A stretch of 64,000 bases of DNA from Rallus limicola (Eukaryota; Chordata; Aves; Gruiformes; Rallidae): assembly GCA_022605955.1 (NCBI GenBank), contig JAKCOZ010000001.1, positions 19,956,146 through 20,020,145 of the forward strand, written 5' to 3'. The position numbers and the translations under genes were made by a program. Below are positions 45,701-56,119 of the stretch, piece by piece; positions within the stretch are counted from its first letter, which is position 1, and each line of letters opens with the position of its first letter. The notes beneath the pieces were generated by a model. That model was not told where the DNA came from and did not search any database. It was given only the letters and a program-made list of their open reading frames with translations.

Positions 45701-48700
45701 TTTGCATGTGTATTCTGTAGGGTTGGCAGATCTCTGTGGCTTTGATAGAGTTTGAATAGACTAACAAAATGTGAACATTTTGAACATGTTTTTCTCTAGA
45801 CCACTTGTGTGGTACCAAAATTGAGCATTTTTAACATTGCTACTTCAGACCTTTGTTGGTCAACCTATAAGAAACTTTTTGTGGCTTTCTGGCTGAATAA
45901 TTTTATCCCTTTTTTGTTGTGAGGTTTTTGGGGGTTTGCCTATTTTTCTGTGTGTGCGTGTCAACACCATGACATAGCATAGCAACATCTTTTCTATGTC
46001 TTCTTTCCTACATATATGCTATAGTCCTTTTCTGTGTCACAGGGGATGTTCCATTCCTTTGTTTTGTAGTCTAAGCAAGCTGGATTATGTTGCCATATAT
46101 CTTTTTTGTGGGTGTGAATAACTATAGTGAACAGAATGTTCTAATAATGGACCCGATGATCTCTCAACCCCTTCCAACACCTGCAATTCTATAATGTGGC
46201 TAAACTATTTCTGGTACCTGAACTGGGTATCTCTGTAAGAGGTACAGTGTAATGCGGTGTTTCCCCTTGGTAAGATCATTTTTCTGTTCCCCAGCAGGGC
46301 CCCCACTCTCTGCCTGCTCCTGCTTGAATGACTCTTTCTAGAAAATGTTTGGTCAAGGGTGTACATAGCTCCAGATGAGACCTTACCATGGCTTTTTAGA
46401 GTAGCACTTCCCTAGTACTCTGAAAAAATTGGTCTTGAAACTTTCGATGTTTATATGCACTTATTTTCCTAGCAGTGTCAGATTTAAACCTCACAGTCAC
46501 TTTGTGATCAATCACTGTCCCCTAGTAGTTTTTGTTTTGTGATAGGCTGAGTAAGTTGTTCAGCCTTGAGAAGAGAAGACTAAGGGGGGACCTAATTAAA
46601 GTCTATAATTATCTTAAGCAGGGGATGCAGGGGGAATCAGCCAGCCCCTTTTCAGTGGTTTGTGGAGACAGGACAAGGGGCAGTGGCTGCAAATTAGAGC
46701 ACAGGAAGTTCCGCACCAACATGTGGAAGAACTTTTACAGAGTGAGGGTGACAGAGCCCTGGGACAGGCTGCCCAGGGAGGTGGTGGAGTCTCCTTCTCT
46801 GGAGATATTCAAGACCTGTCTGGACGCCTATCTGAGTGATATGTCCTAGGGAGCTGCTTTGGCAGGGGGGTTGGACCCGATGATCTCTCGAGGTCCCTTC
46901 CAACCCCTATGATTCTATGATAGTTCCAGCTGTCACTCTGATTTCTGGCAGAAATATTATTAGTCTGTAAGTGCATGACCCTGTATTTCTACTTTTGAAT
47001 TTCATCTGTTTTCATTGCTGTAATCCTCAAAATCATCCATTTTTTGTACTACACCATAACGTCAAGGTCTTCCAGGTTTCTGTCATTAATAAATTTCGTT
47101 GCCACAGTATATTGAGTTATTGCCCAAATGCCCACCATGATGGACATACCATTCCTTAGCAGTCCTATGAAGGTTTGCTTGCGTCCTGCCCATTATAGAA
47201 ATGGATCCCTTTTGCCCCATATCCATTCTTTTATATGTCAGAATCAAGGTTTTATTGTGTCTTTATCAATAGCAGTCTCATCTGTTCAGTTTTGTTTTCT
47301 GTTGGATTTTAATGCTCTTACTTTTCTGAGTATTCTTACTGTTTCTTAACATTATTTTGTGTTTTAACCATAGTGCCTTTAAAGTCAGGCATGAATACTT
47401 TTGTCTGGCTTTTTTTTTCACTCTATTGCTTAATTTGTTCCTGACTGGCACGGTCTCTAGCCTGAGAAGGGAAAATGCTTGCATTGCATAGTGAAAAATG
47501 CACCAAGTCCAAGATCTGCAAGTGCCATATTGAGGGCTTAAAACAAGTCAAAATCTGCTACACCACTTCTGCTTCAGCTAATGGGATCTTTAATTCTTTG
47601 TCTCAATTAAGTTTATGACATCTTCAAGATCATGACTCCAGAACTACTTCTCTGGTCCAGTCAATGGCTGATCTCTACATCCTCACCAATGCCATCTCAT
47701 TTGTGAAATTCACGGCTCTTGGAAGGTTTAGCTAAGTGTCATACACTTTTCTGCACCAGGAATCCTGACCTTGGTTCTTACTATCCATCAGCTGTTACCA
47801 AAGGTCAAGGAGTTGATCCCCCTCTCACAGGAAAAAGATACTGGAGTTTGCACCACACTGACAGCATGGTCAGTGGTTAATTGAGATTGGCATCATGATG
47901 TTCAGGCCACTTCCCCTCAGCACAAAAGGGCATTCCTGGGATCATTAACGGTGTGATAACTTGATCTATAGGTATCTTCAATGTGATTTTTTGGAGACAA
48001 TTTGTCCATTTGAAGCCAGACTCCTACCAAGATTGAAAAATCATCCTGTTGTGAGAGGGCTTAGTTTGAGGAGTGTTACTAGTGCCACTTAACACTGTCA
48101 TTAAGTCTCACTAAGACATAAATCAACTGATGTTTTTACTCAAGGATGCCATGAAGCCTTCCTCTCCAGTAGCAGAAATTGTCATATGTATGTCTTGGTC
48201 AAATTGTGTTCACCATGAGGGTGAATTAACTGGCTACAAAGAGATCTCTGAAGTGTACATTTCTGCAGACAATGCTGTGTGGTGTGTGGGAGCTCCAGCT
48301 TTGACATTGCCTGAAGTCAAGTTCACAGCACCTCAGGCACCAAGCTTCTTCCTGCATTTGCATCAACAGAGGGGTGTGTGTGTGTGTGTGTGTGTGTAGT
48401 TATTTCTGTACTTGTTTCCAAACGCCTCTGATTTCCTTGTGTGACCTGTTTTCTTCAAGAATCATGACAGACCCAGGACTAACTTACAGATGATTGAAAT
48501 ACTTTCTGGGGCTTCCTTATTCATATTGTAAATCCATTGGATATCCTTCACAGGGAGTAGGTAGAGGCCCATCACAGTACAGTGAACGTTCTATCTTTTG
48601 CCTGTGGTGGCTTAAATTTATTCTAGCTGGTGGAGAGCTCATCCACAACAGAATGGAGATTTCAGAGAATAATATTCTACAAAGTAAGAACAGTATAGAT

Positions 48701-51700
48701 CATTCATTTTCAAGATAATGCTACCAAGATTATAATTAGGCTTTATATGTGAAAAAAAAAGATAAAAAAGGCTTTTATCTTGTAAAGAACCTTCCACCTT
48801 TCTCTGATGTATGTTTTTTCATGCTCCACCCCACTTGCAATCTGCACAGCTCTGCAAGCTGGTGGATAGCCAGCCACATGTGCCCAAATGCTATTGCAAA
48901 GGCAAACAAATACACAAGAACTCAGCAATGGTTGTAGTTGTTAAAAAAACCCACAACAAAAACTATGAAACCTGTGACTCCTGCAGGAGACAGCTTGGGC
49001 TGAGTTGTCAGGTATGAACTTAAATTTCAGGACAATTGCTTTCATTGCTCTGCTTCCCTCAGGGTTTAAAAACAGGTGCTTTGTCATAGTGCATCATTCG
49101 TTACTGGAGAGCTTAAAAGAAAGCTTGCTATCGTACGTGCAATTTACGTGCCAGTTCTCTCAGACCACTATGACAGAAGTTATTCTGACCTTTGCACTTT
49201 TCACACTGATTTCATTGACCCTCTACTCTCTTTAGCCATCCAATCTTTGGCCCTGTCATCCCTACCCTAAGTGAAAACCGAGAGCATATTAATTCAGGGT
49301 ATGTGTAAACAGTTACTTGAAGGCAGTAGTATGATTAATCTTCCTTTCTGACCTAGATTTGCATTAGCTGGCTCCTCACCAGATACTGTCTTTACAGTAA
49401 ATGCCAATCTGTGCCCCTGTGAAGAGCTTTACCTTTGAGGAGGACATTTCTAACATGAGTTCAGCATTTGAGCTAATTTATACCCTTCTTGCTCTGTGAT
49501 CTAATAATTGTATCTGAATTTGTAGACATGTCTATGCTCTTGGGGCTGTAAATAAGTTATCTGAATACCATTATAATTCTGTAGTCAGACAAAACGTAAT
49601 GTCTTGTTAGCAAGTTTCTGTTACCCATAATATATCTGATTCCAAGTTTTGCCTCATCAGCTTCATTCATCTTGTTGCCCAAATTCTTATTTTGGCTGCT
49701 TGTTACTGGTCACTCACAATTTCCCATCCAGTTCAGAATCAGCTCACTAAATATGTCTCAGGACTTTGTTTTTAGTCTACCTCACGGTAGAGCTTGTCCT
49801 TCTCTTTGGTGTTGGTGTTAATGTAAACTGTTCTCCTTCGCCTCACTGCTGTGCTGCTGTGACTACGTGAGGTGTACTTAGGTCACCTGCCCATTCGAGC
49901 ACAATAATGATAGTGTGTGGTTTGAATTCTTCATCTTCATTCCATAGTTTGAGTCACACCCCTCTTCTCTTGCCTTCTCTTCCTATTCCCTTTTTTTTTC
50001 TTAAGGGGAAGTAAAAAACCCCAAACCAACAACCCAAACACCACTCATCCCTGTAAATGTCCACAGGCTCTTGTTTTGACCCAGTGTTATCAGGGCTAGG
50101 CATTAGCAATATGACTTTACAAGCTTTCGGGCTCATCTATTCCACAGTATTGCAATAAACGTGATCTTACTTCATGGAAATCTGCAGCTGCAAGGAGTCC
50201 CTTCTTGCTCCCTGGAAAAAGTGGTTCACATCAAACCAGCAAACAAATTTAAGTTGCTGTGAATTCACTCATGGAGTGGGTAGATCTGGTACAAGAAAGA
50301 AAACATGAACAGGCCTGTGATAATAGGGGAGAGAAGAGCTGTAACTATGCCATTTGGCAGCAGCTCACATTTAGGCTCGATTAAGCATTTTACAAAATTA
50401 CTGTATAATCAGGTGGGGTTTTTTGATACTTTTCTAAAACTTATTCAAAGGGGAAAAAGAGGGAAGCTCTCTGCAGCCTTCCATTTTGTGCATTTAGCAT
50501 ATATATTTAAGAAGAACGCAAAGGAGATTCTTATCTGCACTTCCTTAAATGTCGTGGTAATATTTACTGTATGCATTTGCAGAGCTGTCACTTGTACTTT
50601 GAACACTGTAAAGTATTTATAGTGTAGATTGAGATAAAGTGTCTTATTGTATTTCTAAGTTTTCAAGTTAGCATTTGTTTTAATACTTTGTTCCTTGCAA
50701 GTCACTACTATCACAGAATGGAACAAAGTGGAAAAGAAATGGAAGGAAAACTGCCTGAAAAAAATAATCAGAAAAGGAAAAAAGAATGCATTAAGGCTTT
50801 CTGTGTTTTGAGAAGTATTTTATCTTATAAATTAGTATTCTATGGGAAAGAAACACTAGAATTTAAATGCTAGAATTTGTGCTTAACATATAAAAACTGT
50901 TTAGTTATCTCAAAAGGGAAGTTATTTTAAATATAGTCATACTGCAGTGGTATGTACTGTTCTTCAGATCTTGTCCTCTAACAAAAAAAAAAGAAGTAAA
51001 AGTAGGAATTACGTTATAAAAGTCTATGTGTATACTTCTTCATTTTTTAGGATAATTAATTTACTGTCTAGAGCTACTGCCTTAGGACTGGACATTTACA
51101 GTATCATAAGTTTCTAGCCATATGGTATAAATGAATGGGTTAGAATGCCAAACACATGTGGTTATCTTCTAGAAGCACTTGCAGTTTCTCTATGCAGGTG
51201 GTTTCATTGCAATCAATTAACACACTTGTATGGGATTGCATGTGTCCACACACTCACTCTCATATGTGTCCACACATGCACTCTCAAACACATCTACAGA
51301 TACAGTACAAAACTGGGAGCAGTGGCCAGTAAAGCAGGTGTCTGTGCTGCCACTCAGTGAGACCTGGACAGGCAAGAGTTGGGTGGAGAGAAACCTAATG
51401 AAATTCAACAAAAGTGTCAGGTCCTGCACCTCGGGAGGAATAACCCCAGGCATCAGTATAGGTTAGAGGTTGACCTACTGGGAAGCAGCTCAGCAGAGAA
51501 GGACCTGGGAGTTCTGGTGGACAAGTTCTCCATGAGCCAGCAATGTGCCCCTGTGGTCCAGACCAATGTGTCCTGGGGTGCATTAAGAAGAGTGTGGGCA
51601 GCAGGTTAAGAAAGGTCATCCTCCCCCTCTACTCTGTACTGGTGAGAATCACAGAATCTTAGGGGTTGGAAGGGACCTCAAGAGATCATTGGGTCCAACC

Positions 51701-54700
51701 CCCCTGCCAAAGCAGCTCCCTATCTCATATTACATAGATAGGCATCCAGACGAGACTTGAATATCTCCAGAGAAGGAGACTCCACCACCTCCCTGGGCAG
51801 CCTGTCCCAGGGCTCTGTCACCCTCACTGTGAAAAAGTTCATCCGCATGTTGGTGCGGAACTTCCTATGCTCCAGCTTACAGCCATTGCCCCTAGTCCTG
51901 TCCCCACAGACCACTGAAAACGGGCTGGCCAATTCCCCCTGCATCCCAAGTCTAAGATATTTATAGACACTAATTAGGTCCCCCCTAAGTCTTCTTTTCT
52001 CCAGGCTGAACAGACCCAGCTCACTCAGCCTTTCCTCATAGGGGAGATGTTCCAGGCCCCTAATTATCTTTATTGCCCTTCTCTGGACTCTCTCCAGAAG
52101 GTCCCTGTCTTTTTTATACCAGGGAGCCCAGAACTGGACACAGTACTCCAGGTGGGGCCTGACCAGGGCAGAGTAGAGGGGGAGGATCACTTCCTTCGAC
52201 CTGCTGGCCACACTCGTCCTGATGCATCCCAGGATCCCATTGGCTCTCTTAGCCACCAGTGCACACTGCTGGCTCATGGCCAACCTGTCATCAACCAGGA
52301 CCCCCAGGTCCTTCTCCACAGAGCTCTTTTCCAGCAGGTCATCCCCCAGCCTGTACTGATACAGTCGGTTGTTCCTCCCCAGGTGCAAGACTTTACACTT
52401 GCTCTTGTTGAACTTCATTAGATTTCTCCCAGCCCAGCTCTCCAGTCTGTGAGGTCACATCTGGAGTTCTGTGCCCAGTTCTGAGCTCCCCAGATCAGGA
52501 AACACAGGGAGCTACTGGAGAGAGTCCAGTGGAGGGCTGTGAGGGTGAGGAGGGAACTGCAGCATCTCTTGTGTGAGGAAAGGCTGAGAGAGCTGAGGAT
52601 GTTCAGCCTGGAGAAGAGAAAACTGAAAGGGAATCTCATCAACGCTTATAAATATCTGAAGGGCTGATGTCAAGAGGGTGGGGCCAGACTCTTTCCAGTG
52701 AAGTTCAGTGACAAGACAATGGGCAGTGGGTGCAAACTGGACTATAGGGGGTTCCATGTGAACATAAGGAAAAGCTTCTTCATTGTGAGGGTGACAGAGC
52801 ACTGGAAGAAGCTGCCCAGAAAGTTTGTGGAATGTCCTCTGGAGAGATTCAAAACCCCCCTGGACATGACCCTCTGCAACCTGCTGTAGGTGATTCTGCT
52901 TCAGCAGGAGGGTTGGACCAGGTGATCTTCAAAGGTCCCTTCTAGTCCTGCCACTCTGTGATACTGTGATTTTTCTATTGGCTCACAGAATTCAAGGGTG
53001 ATAGAAGCAAGTTTCAGTGTAAAGTGACTGAACATTGGTAAGTTTCCCTTCAAGCCACTGATCTAATCACCAGTGGTGCTTGGACATTCCTGGAAATGTT
53101 AGGTGGCTAGTATATCTTCAACAAGTTACTACATAAATGTGCATAAAATTTAACTACTTTTGAGTAGACACTGTAAGTACAATTTAAAATCAACAGCAAT
53201 GATTGACTTGAATAAATTATTGCTTAGTTTTAACTTGCTTTCACAATGCCTCTTCTTTTGTATGAGTTGAATCATTTGTGGGTTTCTGCCTTCTTGGTGC
53301 GTTTTCCAGTAATAAAATTTTAAACCCAAATGCCTGAAATTCTATTGTCATTTCAACAGGTAAATATTGGAAAAATGGATTCTCCCATTGAGAAATGGAA
53401 CCTAATAATTGGCAATTTGGCCTTAAAACAGGTAAATATAATGGGCTTAACTTGATTAAGCCTTGTAAGTGAACAAATGTATTGAAAAAGTCTGTCACAA
53501 GCATTGGTAAGTATGGAGATGGACATTGTTAATGGGAAACTGGCTTTGCTATACTGGCTCATACTTAACATATAATGTTTCCATGATTGGTTTTGGTTTT
53601 TTTTTTTAACACTAATTCTTCTCTAAAGCAATATCAGCTTATATTTATCAGAAGAGGAGGCAAAGTATTCTTTGGGACTGTACCAAGTGTATTTCCTTTT
53701 GATTTTTCTGAGGGAAGATCTGATGATAATTAGAGAAAAATTTCAAATTTGGCAAAACCTTTTAATTTTGACATCACAAATGTTTTCAGTACTGTATTTG
53801 CATTGGATTCAGTGTTTAAAGGAGGCATGTGATACAGCGTTTTGGATAAACCCCAAAGTTTTAAATAGGTGGGTCATTTGAGGAAAGGAGTGTTTGTTCT
53901 CCAAAGCAAGTATTTCTTAAGATTAAGAACTATTTCATGTTCTTATGGTTTAATATGATATGCCTAAAAAATAAGTGAAAAGTTTATGCTGTCACTTCAC
54001 TCTTTTAAGGGAGGTATTTCAACTTTGGCTCCTGATAAATCCTCAGCTCTTTTCCCTGATTTTACTTTCGTTGTTCTTGAGTCTCTGAAATGTTGGTAAA
54101 GCCTCTTCGGCTGGCATAAGATTTTTCTGCTTGATTATCCAAGGTTAGCATCATCTCTACAAAATGAATCAGCATGATTTACACCTTGAAAATAAATGTA
54201 GATAGGTGGAAAGAATAACAGGATATGGTTCTGTATTCCTCTTAAGTCTATCAGTTGTATGAATTATTCACTTTATTTTTCTTTTCTAGGTTCAGGCAAC
54301 AGTTGTTGGCTTTCTGGCAGCAGTGGCAGCAGTTATATTGGGCTGGATTCCAGAAGGCAAATACAGCTTTGCTCATTCAATCCTTCTGTGTTCTAGCAGT
54401 GTAGCAACTGCCTTCATAGCTTCTCTTTTACAAGGTAACAAGAGCATGTATGTTACTTTGTACAGTTTTTTAGTTTTCTGTGGATGCTGAATGTATATTA
54501 TGTTGCTATTCCTTAAAACTTTAAATCTGGTAAGGTTCAATGCAGCTGAAACACAGCTGATGACAGGATGCCCTTTTGCAATTTCCGTGTAGGCCTGCAT
54601 ATTGTATTCCTCTCCTGTCGTATTCTGTGAAGAGATTTGATTTGCCATGACCTCCTGAGCTTGTCTAAAACAAACAGTATGGGGTTTAGACTTTTTACCT

Positions 54701-56119
54701 AGTATGATGGAGAATTTTTCCCCCCTAATTTCTATACTTATTAGTATACAATATATATTCTTAGTAGTAAAAAAATATATTCTTGGTACTAAAGAGGTAG
54801 AACTTATTTGTTTAAGCTCAAGTGAACCAGGATGTCAGCTCAGCTGAATCCAAACTTCCTGGTTGCCCATGCTGCTTATGCTCCTTTCTTTCTGAAATGA
54901 ACCAGCTGGCTTGCAATGTGAAGGCTCCAAGTTCAAGTCCCCCACTACTAGCAGTGCCAACATATCTCTGGAGCAATAGTGATGAATTTATTCTTCTCTC
55001 TCCATTTGTCAGGGAATATTTAACTACAAAAGACAGTACTTAAGGGACATGAGGGCAGAAAAATGTACCTCTACTTGCGACATATTCTTAATGAAAATAC
55101 ATAGTCAGTAGTCTTAATAATAGTAAGTCAAGTAAAATGTTCAATTTTTGTTTTTTCACTAATGTGATATGCTTACTTATGTGAAATTTACAAAATTGTT
55201 AAAGTTTTGCTTGGAATTAAGAGTAATTTTTAAAATTATATTGAAGCTCTTACACATCTTATCTGATGAAAGGACATTATGGAAGTTATGCCAAAGACAA
55301 CTGTTAATAACAATGTGAAAACTGTTCAAGTGGGTACTCCCACTTGCTTTCTGTGGGGAAAAGCCTCTTTAAAAAGGTAGTGCTCTTGTTTGTAAGAAAA
55401 AAAACCACACCCAAAATCCCAACATCCTCAATTTAAAATGTTTTAACTGTATAGCAAATAACATTTTTATATGTTATCTAGTATTTAATTTATGATGTAG
55501 CTTCTTGATTAAGTACATGACTGGAAATGTGCTAAGTACATGACTAAGTACATGACTGGAAATCTTGCAGTGTCAGATATTGAAGTATTTAAACTTATGT
55601 TGTTTTCAGCCTAGTGTACTTTCAATTTCAGTCAGCTGAAGTTAATGGGCTGTAGAAATAATACACTGTGATTTTTTTTTCTTCAGAAAACAGCTGATTT
55701 GCAATTTCAATAGTTCTAATCATAAGCAAAATAGTTCATTGTACAGATGGTTCTTGATTTCTCTGTGTGTGTGTGTGTGTGTGTGTGTGCTTGCTGTGTT
55801 TTTAATGAATGCAACCCCTCATTTTTAAAAATGGCTGAACCTTAAAATGCAGACATCAGTCTGGTGGGAATAACAATCCTCCTGGGACACAAGTGCTGAG
55901 TTCTTACTTACCATTATCTTGGAATTTTCGTTGGCGTTAAGGTTACTCTGTTGTCTTCTGTGTTGATTCTAGGAATAATAATGGTTGGAGTTATTGTTGG
56001 ATCAAAGAAGACTGGTATTAATCCTGACAATGTTGCCACCCCTATAGCAGCAAGTTTTGGAGATCTTATCACTCTTGCTATACTAGCATGGATAAGTCAG
56101 GGTCTTTATACTTGCCTTG
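42169..56119 (+). CDS. SLC41A2: SLC41A2, MgtE-like Mg2+ transporter (first ~342 residues; gene continues past the window)
   Basis: Solute carrier 41 member 2 is a membrane transporter of magnesium and other divalent cations with two MgtE-type domains. Coding exons: 42169-42723, 45351-45458, 53360-53431, 54290-54434, 55973-56119, open throughout, giving about 342 of about 573 residues. Seen: a hydrophilic N-terminus of about 155 residues with an acidic stretch ([13 protein letters not shown]); first hydrophobic segment [41 protein letters not shown]; then [20 protein letters not shown]; and [20 protein letters not shown], the conserved MgtE PD...P...GD signature linked to the Mg2+ pathway. These belong to the first MgtE domain; the second is beyond 64000. 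The start at 42169 (A at -3) follows three short upstream ORFs in the same exon and matches the N-terminus MTN.KGRS of the human protein as remembered. Confidence 0.95.
42724..45350 (+). other. SLC41A2 intron 2
   Basis: About 2.6 kb of AT-rich unique sequence. I see no repeat family or gene in it. Confidence 0.7.
45351..45458 (+). CDS. SLC41A2: SLC41A2 second coding exon
   Basis: 36 codons, [20 protein letters not shown] then [16 protein letters not shown]. It covers the second hydrophobic segment and the conserved [15 protein letters not shown] loop. The acceptor is catacag, the donor gtaagt, phase 0. Confidence 0.96.
46146..46198 (+). mobile_element. Isolated CR1 3'-end fragment
   Basis: About 50 bp reading ggacccgatgatctctcaac then cccttccaacacctgcaatt and ctataatg, a CR1 3' terminus without any body. 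Confidence 0.8.
46540..46924 (+). mobile_element. CR1 fragment with intact 3' end
   Basis: An open frame ([31 protein letters not shown] stretch, [20 protein letters not shown]) leads into a 3' UTR and the terminal gattctatgata. It is closely related to the inner CR1 at 51647-52448, so the two probably belong to one subfamily. Confidence 0.9.
48374..48397 (+). repeat. (GT)n microsatellite
   Basis: About 12 dinucleotide copies, perfect. Confidence 0.95.
51375..52975 (+). mobile_element. Outer CR1 element split by an inserted CR1
   Basis: Plus-strand CR1 runs from about 51375 ([14 protein letters not shown] frame, gaaggacctgggagttctgg) to 51646, and resumes at 52449 with gtgaggtcacatctggagtt through [20 protein letters not shown] and a 3' end at about 52975. 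Joining the halves restores the usual CR1 order. Confidence 0.9.
51647..52448 (-). mobile_element. Inner CR1, about 0.8 kb, with a long open frame
   Basis: 5'-truncated CR1 on the minus strand, nested in the element above. It still carries an uninterrupted 232-codon ORF (52418-51720) covering the ORF2 C-terminus: [41 protein letters not shown] block, [19 protein letters not shown]. Its 3' end lies at 51647. GTGAG is present on both sides (51642-51646 and 52449-52453). Confidence 0.92.
53360..53431 (+). CDS. SLC41A2: SLC41A2 third coding exon
   Basis: 24 codons, [20 protein letters not shown] then ALKQ, phase 0. The acceptor is ttcaacag and the donor gtaaat. The short exon is nearly identical to the human protein as remembered. 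Confidence 0.96.
53432..54289 (+). other. SLC41A2 intron 4
   Basis: 0.86 kb, AT-rich, nothing recognisable. Confidence 0.7.
54290..54434 (+). CDS. SLC41A2: SLC41A2 fourth coding exon
   Basis: 48 codons plus one base: [48 protein letters not shown]. Two hydrophobic segments. The acceptor is tttctag, the donor gtaaca, and the following Gly is split g|ga. Confidence 0.96.
55511..55562 (+). repeat. Short tandem duplication
   Basis: AAGTACATGACT occurs at 55511, 55534 and 55546; the first and third copies are followed by GGAAAT. Confidence 0.9.
55764..55789 (+). repeat. (TG)n microsatellite
   Basis: 13 perfect TG copies. Confidence 0.95.
55973..56119 (+). CDS. SLC41A2: SLC41A2 fifth coding exon (last in window)
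   Basis: Encodes [35 protein letters not shown] and [14 protein letters not shown]. It holds the MgtE PDNVATP..AS.GD signature. The acceptor is gattctag and the donor gtaagt; it ends one base into a codon, so another coding exon must follow beyond the window. Confidence 0.96.

Larger units (their letters stand above)
45459..53359 (+). other. SLC41A2 intron 3
   Basis: About 7.9 kb. It contains CR1 3'-end pieces at 46146-46198 and 46540-46924, a TG microsatellite at 48374-48397, a moderate-GC block of unknown origin at about 47560-48370, short duplicated units at 51239-51287 and a nested pair of CR1 elements at 51375-52975. The rest is AT-rich unique sequence. Confidence 0.7.
54435..55972 (+). 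other. SLC41A2 intron 5
   Basis: 1.5 kb, AT-rich. It contains three copies of AAGTACATGACT at 55511, 55534 and 55546 and a TG microsatellite at 55764-55789. No gene is seen. Confidence 0.7.
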
